Assembly (NCBI RefSeq): GCF_022682495.2
Contig: NC_071388.1
Span: forward strand, 15,797,171-15,861,170
Length of the DNA stretch: 64,000 bases
Origin: Desmodus rotundus
Taxonomy: Eukaryota > Chordata > Mammalia > Chiroptera > Phyllostomidae
Direction of reading: 5' to 3'
The notes beneath the pieces were generated by a model. The model made no database searches and had not been told where the DNA came from. It saw only the letters and a program-made list of their open reading frames with translations. The translations under genes and the position numbers were made by a program. Of this stretch, positions 47,488 through 59,560 are shown in pieces (position 1 is the stretch's first letter; every line of letters starts with the position of its first letter).

Positions 47488-47489
<2 letters not shown>

Positions 47490-47523
<34 letters not shown>

Positions 47524-47562
47524 GAGAGAGAGAATATATATATATATATATATATATTTAAG
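47490..47562. repeat. (CT)n-(TA)n-(GA)n-(TA)n composite with perfect palindrome
   Basis: tctctct runs, then catatatatatatg, then agagagaga, then a second (ta)n run. Bases 47502-47533 are a perfect 32-base palindrome centred in catatatatatatg. Confidence 0.95.
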
Positions 47563-48170
47563 ATGTGTGAAGAATGTATCTGTGATCTGTGAATTAATGC
47601 AAAACAACCTAAATCTATCTAAAAACTAATCATTAAGTTATGGAATTATAAGAGTGCCCTTTCTAAAATCATTTAACTATACTTTGCAGAGTTCCAAATG
47701 CTCTGTTCTTGATTATTTTTCAATATAAATACATATTTTTGTTTCTAAGCAGACTGTTCTGGTTGTGAATATGTGAATATCACAAAATTATTTATGTGTG
47801 TGTATAAGCTATAGATAAAGAAGCATAATCGGAATACTTTATATATAAAATATCCATATATATATGAATATAAGTCTTAGGCAAACCCAGTGACCACACA
47901 GGTAATTTTCCTTCTTGCTATCCTCAAGGTTAGCTGGGGTTTTATAGATCTTGATTTCCGGAATATGCATGGTAGACCCTGTAGTATTTTGTCCAGAAAA
48001 ACTACCAGTCCTAAAATCCTTATACTCTCTAATATTTTGCTCTATGTAGATAGGACTATACAAGGAATTACTATTCTGAATTCCATTTACTCAAAAAAAA
48101 AGAAAGTTCTGGAGCAATATATGTTAACATATTTATGGGTACTTGTTTCTCAGTTTCTCTGTCTTTTTTC
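47563..48170. other. Intron stretch, no recognised element
   Basis: AT-rich sequence. The 128-codon plus frame over 47890-48276 crosses into an L1 tail and shows no domain. Confidence 0.5.
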
Positions 48171-48252
48171 ATTTATTTTACTTTACTTTTGTTCAAGTTC
48201 AGTCATCTGCTTTTTTCCCCCACCTCTCCCCCCACCCCTAGCCATCTCCTAT
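48171..48252 (-). repeat. L1 3' terminus, about 80 bp
   Basis: 'cttttgttcaagttcagtca' followed by a C-rich run is the complement of the last bases of an L1 of the 3.0/5.7 kb type. Confidence 0.75.
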
Positions 48253-48862
48253 TTCTTTTTGTGTTACCTATTCTGAAATCCTAACGTCATTTTCAATGTT
48301 ACTATGGATAATAGTAGATAAGGATCCTTATATATTCTCTAGTGTGTAAAACTTATTAAGAACCAACATTAGAATATTGTCATTGGAAAAAAGCAATGTT
48401 AGAAATTCAATTCAATTTTGTTATGTTGTATATTTTGCAATTGTAATTTTAGGTTAAGTTAAGGGTAAAGATTAAGAAATTAAACAGAATATGATTTTAA
48501 AGGGAATTTAAAGAAAATAAATGGTTTATATCCAGTATTAGTGTCATATATAATATGCATACACATTCTGACATTTGTAATAATTTATTTAGCATAATTT
48601 TAATTAACTAATACATTGAGGTTGGAAGGATAACCCATGACTTTAATTTACAATATAAACTTGAGTGAGTCTGTAAATTTTCTTACATGTGAATGTCATC
48701 ACCTGCAACATAAATTGTACATAGGAGATGACTCTAAGTACTTTCCAGAATTTTTAAACTGATTCCCCTTGCTGTGCAAAGAAGCCAGCCTTTCATAGAT
48801 GCCATTCTCATGTATAATGAAGCAGAATTCTTGCATTTTTATTGTAGCTGATAATGTCTCAT

Positions 48863-49000
48863 TATTTTTTCTTTTTTGTTTTGTTTTTTGTTCAAGTATA
48901 GTTATCTGCCTTTTCCTCCACAACTCCCCCCACCCCAACCATCCCCACAACCCCCCCCTGATTCCACCCCTGTTGGTTTTGTCCATGTGTCCTTTATAGT
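48863..49000 (-). repeat. L1 3' terminus, about 140 bp
   Basis: 'tttgttcaagtatagttatc', a C-rich run (seven-C run near 48951), then 'tgttggttttgtccatgtgt' and 'cctttata'. Same family as the 48.2-kb tail. Confidence 0.85.
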
Positions 49001-49097
49001 TCCTCAAATGTTAACTTAAAGATAATGTGCAAGAATAATTTTTACCATCAATTTTAATCACTTTAAAAAAACTTTAATAGAAATGATAAGATTGTTC

Positions 49098-49470
49098 ATA
49101 GCTCTCTCTATATAATCTCTCTCTATATATAGATTATATATAGACTGTATATATAGATATATAATAGATTGTATATAATAGATTATAGTATATAATAGAT
49201 TGTATATTAATATATACATATTAATACATATTATACATGCAATATATGCATAATTACAGATATAATTATAATATATAATTATACATATATTATATATAAT
49301 ACACATTATACATATATAATAGATTATATTATATAATCGCATTACATATAATATATTATATTATATATTATGTATTATATAATATAATATAATATATATC
49401 ATATTATATATCATTATATAATATATAATATATTATTATATAATATATTACTATATATAATAATTATAAA
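49098..49470. repeat. A/T-rich tandem repeat array
   Basis: About 370 bases nearly without G or C, built from interleaved units such as tatataatagattgtatata and tatataatatataatatatt. Many short palindromes. The 94-codon complement frame here is low complexity. Confidence 0.92.
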
Positions 49471-51759
49471 TAATACTTTATTAATTTTCTGAGAAGTTTC
49501 CCAAGATAAGGGCATCTGTCCTGGTTGAGTCTTTGCTAAGTAATCAAATATTAAACATAAGGTATTTACAAATGCTGCCTCTGTGTAAATGCTAATCTCA
49601 TTATTTCAATTTTCTTTTGGAATTAATAAAAAACCAAAATATAAAATGAGGACTGTTAAGTGAATTTTAGGGGTAAAGTTATGCATTCTTAAAAAATATT
49701 TAACCTATATTTATATGTGTTTCTTTAACATTGTATTTGTATAAGAAATTACTTCTTTAAAATAATTACTTGATAAACAACATCTATTTGAAAATATAAG
49801 CTACAGATAAAAGAAGCAGTTCTGAATCTTTGTTTGTATTCTACCCAAATTAACTTAAATATTCCAGGTACAAGTTAAACCTCTTAAGCATGAAAGAAAA
49901 CCCAGTAACATCTGAAGCAGAATGAAAGGGGTCATTCTGTACCAGTCAAAAGAAATAAGATTGGTTTTACTCTTTTGGAGAAATTCATTTTCTATTCATA
50001 GATGAGTAAAATGTGAAAAACCTTCAAGTCTTAAAGGCTTTGCGGTATTTGATAACACCCACGGGGAAATTTTTGTCTTTTTCTGTGATGACTCTCAAAT
50101 CGCTGCACATTTTTGCAGCTGGATTGAAAACTCTGTGTCAGTGGCTTCATGAGAAAAGCACTCACTGAGCTCCACTATGATAATATACGTTCCAGGGAGC
50201 TCTGAACCTGCCCTCCCCGACCCCATTATCCACTGTGTTCAGTGATTACTTTCTCATCCGTTGGGCTATATTTTTCACATCTCCCCAATTGTGTTTGAAA
50301 TGTGATGACTGCAAATGCTTTTTCTGCTTTATTTTCCATTTCTAGATTATGTTTTATTCTTCCTAAGCATGTCACTTTATCTCTGTTTACACTGTATTTA
50401 GTTTGGCAGTATTTTGAAATATACTGAGTTCTGAATCTCATTAATATGACTATTTTCTCTTCAATTGTATGCCTCACTCAAACTCTAGTCTGAAAGGAAC
50501 TTTCAAAGCAAGGCTGTTTCCATGGCGCTGACAAAATCTGCTGTATATTATATAATGTTGCATGGTGCATTAATTCAACTTTTTATGTTCTCCTGTTTTT
50601 ATAATTTATATAGAGACACTGCATGGCTGACGAAAAAAAATCTAAAGCTAGTACTCTCTTATCTGGCTGTTACTGATCTGAGATACACATACTCAGTTTG
50701 AAAGGAAGAAGTGTAATGTTTTCCTCTCCAATTCTTCATCATTTCCCTCATATAACTAAAAATTGTGACAGTTGAGAAAGTAAGTATGTCCTTTTAGAGA
50801 TTCCGACTGCATGATTATGATTTTAAAAGCACAGTATTGATCATGTCTAATGGTCCTCCTAGATGTGAGATGGAAAATGATCAGGACACTAAAGAGAATT
50901 TTTAAAAACTACTAAATGTTAAGAAACATGTGTTTACTTCTTGGGTACTTTTATGTTTCTAGAAACATGCTTATGAATTTTCAATATAATTTTTAGAATT
51001 AAAAACCACGTAGAAAATTATGTAAAGGCAACTGAACACAATGTAACATATAACTAAGGCAGGTTAGTGAATAGTATGAAGGTAGGAGTTCACAGGTCTA
51101 AGCACATATGTGCATTGTGTCAAAAGAAGGGAAAATTAGAAGTGTTCTAGGAAAGTCATTAAGAGAGTATGTACTATGTCAAATGTGTAATGGAAGACAT
51201 CATATTTTTATCAGTATCTCTAAATACATTAGTCATGAAAAACAAAAACATAGTCTTTGAAGAATGATTTGATTTCATGTAGGACAAAACTATACAAAAT
51301 CTACAAGGAGGACAGATTTCAGAGGGTTTCTTAAGTATTAATTTCTTGATAGATAACTTAGTTTTTCTGGATAGCAATGGATAGTCACGGACCCTTTGGA
51401 AATTGTGCGTTAAGAGAAATGGTATGCATTGAGAGGAGTATTTTGAGAACACAGCATAGGGTAGACATGAAGGGAAGGAACAGAGTAGATACTAACCTAA
51501 CAGTCAAGTAAGCAGTGAGGGAGGGAGTGAAGGACCTAGAGCATAAGAACAGAATGATTATGGGTAGTCAACAACAATACAAATAAATTTAGAAATGTAA
51601 GTATGGATGAAATTTTCAACAGAAATAGAATGTAAAGGAAGAAGAAGTATCAATGTCAGAACGTTAGAAAACCCATCCATCTCATGGTCACAATCTCAAA
51701 AAATAAATTAGTAAGGTAACACAACCCAATTTTGAGGTGTGATACAAACCTTTGTAAAG
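49471..51759. other. Intron stretch, no recognised element
   Basis: AT-rich sequence with no recognised repeat or gene. Frames on the complement at 50226-50477 and 51174-51452 have no motif or splice context I can support. Confidence 0.5.
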
Positions 51760-51925
51760 CACCTTAGGTGCTTCACAAATGCCACCCATTTAATCTTTGT
51801 AACATCCATGCAAGATAGATGTCATTACCCACAGATGAGCAAACATGGTACAGTGGTAGGTGACTTGCCCAAGATTAGATTCTAGTCCAGGCCTGTGTTC
51901 ATAGTCGACTCCTGTCCTACAACAG
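51760..51925 (+). repeat. MIR SINE
   Basis: 'ggtgcttcacaaatgccacc', 'tttaatctttgtaacatcca', 'ttacccacagatgagcaaac' and 'gacttgcccaagattagatt' follow the MIR consensus in order. Confidence 0.85.
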
Positions 51926-54117
51926 GACCCACAATGGTGAGGCCACCAAGCAGAGAGCAGGACAGCCAAGGTGTAAGATAGCAGCATGCAGAAACAGAGA
52001 GGAGCTTCCTGAGTGCCCGTGCCTTTGGGACATGAAATAAGAGGTAAAAAAATGGAATTTGGTGATTTTTCAGAAATTGGCACTATATGAATTAACTATG
52101 TCAATATTGTTGCAGAAGCGGATGTCATGTTACAGTGGAACAGACAGCTACCACGTGAAAAAGACAGCATTGTAGGATGTTGCAATGTAGACAGCCTCCC
52201 ATGTGGACCCTGGCAGTAATTTAGAAGGATGGGAGTTCCTTTACATCTCCGAACATCAGTTACTTTATCAATAATTGGGAGAATAATGCCGACCTCACTG
52301 AGGTTATGTTTGTTAAGAAAACGTACACAAAGCACAGGTAATTATGTGACAGATAATTGTACATAACAAGATAATAAAGAATATTCTTTAAAATAATGGC
52401 CTGAGAGAAGAACATGTATGTATGTATGTGTGCTACATCAACAATATAATACAAATTTGTCGTTTATACATCTATAGAAGAAGCACTACTGATTGCAAAT
52501 GTCTTATAGAAAGCATAAGTTTTCTTTAATTTCAACTGTATGTAAAAAAATGGCATTTTCTGAACTTTATAGTTAGCCTTCTTAAGTCTAAGAGAGATGA
52601 AGTCAAAATCAGAGAGTGTCAGAAGAGGCATTTAAATTCACATCACCTAGACTCTATTTTTTTTTTTTTGCTTAATCATTATTGCAACAATTACATCACA
52701 GTTTAATTTTATTCTCATTCAGGCTTTATGATTTAGAAAATAGGGAAATGAAATCATGTATTCTTCATGTAGAGTTGGTATGCCTGTGATTCTGGGTTTT
52801 ACCGGTTTCTGGAAGAATTTATATAAAACTTTATTTATCCACTCGGCTAGGCTACAATGCCAGTTGTTTGGTCAAACATTAGTTCAGATGTTGCTGTGAA
52901 ATTATGTCATAAATGTGATCAATATTTACAATCAATTGATTTAAGAACAGGAGATTGTCCCTGATGATGTGGGTGGGCCTCATCCAGTCAGTTGAAAGTC
53001 TTCCAGAAGTTCTTGAAAAAGAACTAATTCTATCTTAAGACTGTAACACAGAAATCCTGCCTGAGTTTCCAGTCTCACAGCTTGTCCTACAAATTTCAGA
53101 CCTGTCCACTCCCACAATCACATGAGTTAACACCTTGAATTATCTTTCATTTATCTACACACATATACCCTATTGACTCTGTTCTGTGGAGAACTGTGTC
53201 CGATACAGCAGGTGTGTTTATCACACACAGACACACACTCTCCCAATATATGCATTATTTTGGTCCTTTGTAGAAATATAAAAAGAAAGTGAACATTTCA
53301 CATACTGGGTAGGAGTGAATTTTTTTTTCTAAAAAAGAAGTGTAGCAGTGATAAACACCACAGAGAATAACAGCCAGGCTTTACACAGATCAATGAAGCA
53401 TCAGTCCCAAAGACAGCCTGTAGAAGAGACTGAAAAGAGAATTAAAGAGCATGTAATGTTTTCTTTGGATTTTCTCAGAAAGTGAGAGGAGATTGTGTGC
53501 AGGGGAGGGGTGAATCCCTTTCAAAAGTGGAAAAATAACATAATTTTCCAGCTCACATGATAAAATGCAGTCTTAAAAGGTATCTATTCCCCCACTCCTC
53601 TACGAATATGAATGGATTTAAGGGTAGAGAAAAAACTGGAAGTCAGATAAAGAGAAAAATGGTGACCACACATGTATCTACTCTATAGATAATCTCAGAT
53701 CACCATGCTTCTTGACTTGAATACCTGAAGCTATGGTCATTTTCCAAAATACCGGTCATATTTTTCTACTTTGTTTTTCTTTGGAGGGAGGATTTCTCCA
53801 GCAAAAATGTTTTTGTAGCTACTGATATATTCATATCATACTCAGATCCATAGTGAGTGAAACTCCGAGGACCATAAACAATGACGTACATGATGACCTC
53901 ATCAATTTAGAGCTCACATGTTTGAGGAATAGGAGAAGTTCTACAGGAAAAACCCAGGGCATGTCTTTGACTGCTGACTTTTTAATGTCTACTAAAGCAG
54001 CCGAAGAATGGTTTAAGAATGGTTTAATATATTTAATGTTTTAAATGCATTAAAAGGAAGCTGGAAAGAACAGCAGAAGATGAAATGCTCTGTGAGTTAA
54101 CAAATAACTGATTTCTT
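51926..54117. other. Intron stretch, no recognised element
   Basis: Mostly AT-rich. Contains a T run at about 52659-52671 and short (ca)n at 53222-53240. No gene recognised. Confidence 0.5.
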
Positions 54118-54200
54118 GGAGGAGGGGAGTATAAGGGGTAATGGAAAAATACACAATAAAGATAAAAATAAATAAAATAAAATAAATAAATAGAAAAGAG
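54118..54200 (+). repeat. Possible L1 tail with (AAAT)n
   Basis: A short G-rich piece (ggaggaggggagtataaggg) followed by 'aataaagataaaaataaata' resembles a degenerate L1 terminus. Weak. Confidence 0.4.
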
Positions 54201-54219
54201 AATATATGACTTCGTAGAC

Positions 54220-54532
54220 CAGCACTTCACAGAAATATTAGTCAAGTTGCTCATGTGAACCACAGAAATAATTTTAAAGTTTCTAATAGTTACAGTAAGA
54301 ATGGTCAGAGGTACAAGAAAATCTTAACATATTCTATTTGACCCAACATATCCACATTTTAATTTCAACATGTAATCAACATAAAAATACTAATATTTTA
54401 ATTGACTTTTCATATCAAACCTTCAAAGTCTGGTGTGTTTTTCTACTTGTAGAATATCTCGGTTCAAACTACACACATGTCAAATGGTCTATATTCACGT
54501 GTGGCTAATGGTTACCATATTAGACAGGGCAG
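54220..54532. mobile_element. Old hAT-type MITE (MER3-like)
   Basis: The left end cagcacttcacagaaatatt and the right end tattagacagggcag match a mammalian element whose ends read cagcgctgtccaatag and ctattggacagcgctg. The interior 'cccaacatatccacatttta', 'tttcaacatgtaatcaacat' and 'gtctggtgtgtttttctact' also fits. Flanking 8-mers tcgtagac and ttccagac are a plausible decayed hAT target duplication. The family name is from recall. Confidence 0.7.
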
Positions 54533-54534
54533 TT

Positions 54535-54690
54535 CCAGACCAATGAACATCCGCCCTGACCTAACTTACTGTTGGAATAACCTACAGAACTTTAATACAC
54601 ACACACTAATGCCTTCAGCCTACTGCCAGAAGTTCTGCATTACTTGGTCTGGGAGTAGGTTAAAATACCGGTTTTTAAAAGGTCTCTTAA
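54535..54690. repeat. Possible old DNA-transposon fragment
   Basis: 'ttggaataacctacagaact' ... 'ttctgcattacttggtctgg' loosely follows a Charlie/MER-type phrase ('cacctggag...cttgtt ... tttctgattcagtaggtctg'). A similar weak piece is at 55430-55540. Confidence 0.35.
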
Positions 54691-55237
54691 TGACTGGAAA
54701 TCATGATGTGATATACACTAGTCTATTTAGGTCATCTCTGAAATTACTGGGGAGTTAATGTTTCTTTCACCACCATCTAAATATAGCTCTCCGTGGAGAT
54801 AACGACTATGTGTGAAGATGCATGTTGACTTTCAAAGGAAGTGGTGATCTTTGCACTTAGTCATAACAGCAGACACATTTCGTTGATTTTTGTCATCTGA
54901 ATTCTGGGGAGCGAACCAATTAAAAACATACAATGCAAAAAAATGTCAAGAACCAGTACAAGATTGATTGATTTAAATGTATTGGAGCTGCATTGGTTAA
55001 TAAAACTATAGAGGTTTTACTGGTATAATCTATGATCCATCCTCTATCTTTAAAGACTAATCACTCATTACCAAAGGTTCTTTTTTTAATAATAATTCAG
55101 AAAATTACTCCAACTTTTTTTCTAGCACTGTGGGTACTTGGTAATACATATCTCAGAATTTTTAGTTCCGCAATTTAAAAATTAGTGTTTTAGAGTTTTT
55201 AAATCATACAAGAATTTTAAAAAATGAGCATTTGTTT

Positions 55238-55352
55238 CATATATATACTTATGTATGTGTGTATATTAATATTTTATATATGTGCATATATACATATATA
55301 TATACATACGTGTGTATATATATACATGTGTGTGTGCACACACACACACAGC
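55238..55352. repeat. (TA)n(TG)n(CA)n microsatellite
   Basis: Alternating ta, tg and ca blocks. 55327-55346 is a perfect (TG)5(CA)5 palindrome, and the run is alternating purine-pyrimidine almost throughout. Confidence 0.95.
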
Positions 55353-55754
55353 ATTAAAAGGAAAAGTGAAATAACAGCAGAAGGGGAAATGTATATGATT
55401 AGCCAGTTGAAGGCAGATTCACAGAACCAAACTCACGGGCTCAGGTTCACCAGAAATGATCAGAAGCTTGTTGCAAATGCAAATACAAATTCAAAGCCCC
55501 ATTCACCCCGGACAGAATGAGGACCTACATTTTAACATAATGAAGTGGAGATTCCTATGAACATTATATTTTGAGATATATAGTGGAATTATTTCAAAAA
55601 ATCTTGAATAGAAATAGATTTGAGAGGTAAAGCAGAAAAGAATCAAAGAAAGGGTAAGATGATAGGAAGTAAATTTCCTTGAATGGGTAAAAGTAAATAA
55701 ATGTTTTAAATTGACTAGAATCAAACTAATAACATGAAGTGATTTGCTTTTGTG

Positions 55755-56183
55755 TTAGTTTTCTATTTCTTGCTGCAACAAATTATACAATATTGCTGGC
55801 TTTAAACAAGACAAATACATTTATTATCTGTAGGGAGGAAGTCTGACACCAGTCTTAATGGGCTAAATTTAAGCTTTCAGCAGGGCTGTGTTTCTTGCTG
55901 AATGGGGTTATCCATTTCCTTCCCTTTCCTGCCTTCTAGAGGTCTCCTTCTCCCATCTTCAAAGCCAGTATAAATTCATCTCTCCGTGCCTTTCTTCTAT
56001 GGTCACATCTCCCTCTAACTAAGCCCATCAAATTATCGTCCAGAATAATCTGTATTATAAAGTCAACTGATTAGCAACCGTAATTCCATGTGCAACTGCA
56101 TTCTCCTTTGCCATGTAATATACGCAGTCTGAAGGGACGTGGACATCTTTGTGGAACCATTACTGTGCTCACCACAATCTCTC
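55755..56183 (-). repeat. Ancient LTR-like mammalian repeat
   Basis: 'gtgttagttttctatttctt', 'gctgcaacaaattatacaat', 'caagacaaatacatttatta', 'gccttctagaggtctccttc' and 'caaagccagtataaattc' follow a common mammalian repeat that is LTR-like (polyadenylation part near the left when read on the minus strand). Family not certain. Confidence 0.6.
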
Positions 56184-57337
56184 AGTCAGATATTCTTTAT
56201 CTAGTGTATAACACTGATTGCTCAGTGAAACAGCTGGCATCTGCTTGCTTCTCAGGAGAGAAGAAAAAGTGGAAGATTGAGTGTCCTCTAAAAGTGTTTC
56301 ACTTGACTTTCAGCCAGAGAAAGTTACAGTTAAAATGTACAGATATTACCCAATGGGTCTTCTATTTAGAGGCTACCATGTAAATATTCTCAGTTTATTA
56401 CAGCTGCTATTGGCAAATGGCATATTTTTGCTAATGAGCCATCTCACAACTGTTAATTTCTCTTTTTTAAGGTTTTGTGTAGACCAATTTTATTGAGCAT
56501 TATAGTGGCAAAAATACCAAAAAGGAAACCCTCATGATATTGACCTTGGGCAAACCACTTATAATTTGGGCCTCAGTGGTGAAACTATATCTGGTAATTG
56601 GTAACAGGATCTTCCAAGCACCCCCTGGCCACCACCACCACCTCCACACTCTGAAAGCTTATGACATATGGAAAACCATTTTCTATAAAGACCTTGTCTC
56701 ATTTTCTTTAAAATCCAATGGGTTTAAGGCTTCCAAATTTTATCCATAGTCTAGGGTACTGACATTCTCCCATTTGAGAAAGGTAAGCAAATGATAGGTC
56801 GGTTCACAGAAGCAACATGAAAAACAATGCTTACTGCCATCCACTGGTTTTTTATTTTGTTTTGTTTTGTTTCCCCCCCTTATTAAATATCTGGAAACAA
56901 ATTTAACTCCCACACTATTCTCGATATTTTAGGTAATATTAGGATAGCTCTTGCCCTTCTTTTAAAAACAAATTAAAAGTGATACAGTCACTGAGGCAGT
57001 AGAGCTGAGCCAGCCTGCCCTGCAGACAAGAATTTGGCAACATATTCCGTTCATTTCCATACTACTTGTAGCCACTGAATATCTTTCCAAAGTGCAAATC
57101 CACAATCTGAAAGTCTAAATAGCAATGAACTGGAACTTCAGCAAGGCTTTTGGAAAGTGAACTCAGTTGCAACCCTCAAAGTAGAAATAATTCTCTGATC
57201 ATTATTCTTTTAATACACAATAGGTGGAATCTAGGGACCATGGCATCTGTACTTTGGTTCAGTTTACTGGTCATGATTACAAGCACAAGTATGCCCCACC
57301 TTAGAGAATATTATAAATGCATTTCTGCAATGTATTA
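56184..57337. other. Intron stretch, no recognised element
   Basis: Mixed sequence. Three overlapping plus-strand frames (56090-56749) are unrelated to any protein I recognise and lack splice context. Confidence 0.5.
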
Positions 57338-57942
57338 GGTTTCTACTACATTGCTGTAACAAATGGCCACAACTTCAGTGGCTTCAACAGCGCCCACTTA
57401 TTACCTCACAGTTTCTGTGGTTCAGAAGTGTTGGCAAAACACGGAATAGTCGGTTCTCTGCACACAGCCAAAATCAAGGTGCTGGCAGGGCTGTGCTCCT
57501 TTCCGGAACTTCTAAGGTTGTTTACAGAATTCAGGTCCATGTGGTTGTAGGATTGAGTTTTCCATTTTCTTCCTGGCTTTTAGCCTGGGGTTGTTGTCAT
57601 CTCCTGGAGGCCGTCTGCATTCCCAGGCTAAGGTTCATTTGTCCTCCATTCTTCATGCCAGCAAGTGTGGGTGAATCCTCCTCATGCTTGAATCTCTGAC
57701 CTCCCTTTGCTGTATACCTTCTCTACTTTTCTTTTCTGCTGCATCTGAATCCTCTGCTGCTTTTAAAGGCTGATGTGATTCCACTGGATCCAGGACAATC
57801 TTCCTGCTCAAGGTCAGTTGCTCAGAATTCTTAATTCTATCTGCAAAGTCCCTCCCAGCCATTCTTAGATTTGTGTCTGATGAAATAATCACAACATGGG
57901 GATCTTGGGGAATTACTTTTGGAGTTCTTCCTACGACATGTA
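57338..57942 (-). repeat. Ancient LTR-like mammalian repeat, longer copy
   Basis: 'gctgtaacaaatggccacaa', 'cctcacagtttctgtggttc', 'aaaatcaaggtgctggcagg', 'ccatgtggttgtaggattga', 'cctggaggccgtctgcattc' and 'ttaattctatctgcaaagtc' follow the same repeat as 55755-56183, with the middle part retained. Open frames here are repeat sequence. Confidence 0.7.
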
Positions 57943-58914
57943 GAAACTATATTTAAAATTTTATTTTAATTTTTACAGTGTCATACAAACTCACTTTTGC
58001 AACAAAGAAATGATAAAATAAATCAGAGAGATAAAAATGTATAGCTAAATACTGATGTGATATCGGTAGCATATACTCAGTTGGGGATTTTTATTTCTGT
58101 GCTCCAAGGCCAGATGGTTGCCTTCCACATTCCTGGAGTCAGACTCTGCGCTCTAGGGTCTTACACAGACACACACCACTGTACATAATTTACCCAGCGT
58201 TGATATTCCCCCGAATGTTGCTTGCACTGAGTTATCAATGCCATCGTGTCATGTTACATTATTGTGTTGTCACTGGATGTCAGCTATATTCTTCCCTGCT
58301 CCTTTAATTCTTGCCTGTCTGTATTCACACTTGCTAACAACAGAAGCTGTGTTTTCTACCCAGAAGAAAATGGCTGAGCATCCTCAGCATTTCCTTTGTG
58401 CTATGGGAACCGCTACGCCCTCAATCTTCTCATTAGGAATCTCAGTTTAAAATAATAGCTTTATTCCTTTCGGGAATTATCACTTGCAAAGAATATCACC
58501 TGTCTTGTGTTCATGGATCAGAATCCAGCCAAGGTCTCAAATTACCTGCTTCCACCAACAGACCCTTGCTAAACACTTTCTGATTTATTTTGGCTCATAT
58601 AGACCTGGCATGTGTTATTCAGGTTTTTATATACGTACTTAATAGAGGAGGGGCCTTGAAGCAACCCCTCTTCCACATTTTGAGAGGAAAGGAATTCCAA
58701 CCCCATCCTTACCAGGGCCATGTATCCAAAGGACAACTCTGGCTTTCCTCTCAGCCCCCTTCTTCTCTATTACCGAGGGAGGCGTGGTGTGCTAAAATGG
58801 GTAGGCTAGTGGGAAGGAACTGCCCAGGGGTATTTTCAGCTGGTTTGTAACTCACAGGGGAAGAAAATCAGTGATAAATCATGACTCCTCAAAACCCAAC
58901 AGGGTCTTACGTAT

Positions 58915-59125
58915 GCTTTCATTTTATTACTCACCCCTACCCCACATACTCCATTTATTTAGTTCGTGGTTTTTATACCTCTGTTTGTTGGTCTTTTTTT
59001 CTTTCTTGGGTGTTACAAAGTCTTAGTGCCTGATTATTAAGTTTGTGGCTTTTTGATGACCTGATGTTTTCCTGGTGCCTATCACAGGGCTGGCAAACAA
59101 TCCAGACACACTTAATAGTTCTTGA
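58915..59125 (+). repeat. Possible L2/MIR 3' end
   Basis: 'ctccatttatttagttcgtg' and 'ttcctggtgcctatcacagg' weakly resemble the L2 end (tttatttgtttg ... gtgcctggcacatag). Confidence 0.35.
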
Positions 59126-59288
59126 CTATCTCTGCTCAAATTGCAAGTCAGAAATTGTTCTGGGCATAGCAGGCTAGAGATCCAGAGACCTGGAAAATGA
59201 ATGGGGTTGTCAAAATAACTATTTTGTCAGCCATTTACCACAGCTTAGAATGAAGTTTAGTTCTCCTCTAGCCAAATTATTTACACAG

Positions 59289-59414
59289 AGTGGGACAACA
59301 TTAGGTTTAAAGTTGTGAGTACGCAAAATGCAGAGTTTAGTCTTGTATTATAAATTATTAATTATTGCATCAGTTTCCATACAAATAACTATAAACCTTC
59401 TTTTGCCCCACCCT
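59289..59414. mobile_element. Mariner-like MITE, second copy (opposite orientation)
   Basis: The right end 'aactataaaccttcttttgc' matches the complement of the left end of the 39.15-kb element, and the left end 'aggtttaaagttgtgagtac' matches its right end. The central 'ttattaattattgcat' pairs with 'atgcagtaattaataa' of the first copy. More diverged than the first copy. Confidence 0.75.
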
Positions 59415-59499
59415 ATATTTCTTTTCACCCAAGTAGTAAAGGCAAAAGAAACAGATTAAAGATTTTATCAGTGACTTTATTTATTTCCCCATAGAAATA

Positions 59500-59560
59500 T
59501 AAGTGAGTGTGTGTGTATGTGTATATATATATATATGTATGTAGGTATATATTTATATCC
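59500..59560. repeat. (TG)n(TA)n microsatellite
   Basis: gtgagtgtgtgtgtatgtgt, then tatatatatatatgtatgta. Confidence 0.9.

Noticed and set aside
53853..54044. A 63-codon frame (MSETPRTINND...) as a small gene
   Set aside because: No recognised motif, promoter, splice site or conservation evidence. This length is expected by chance.
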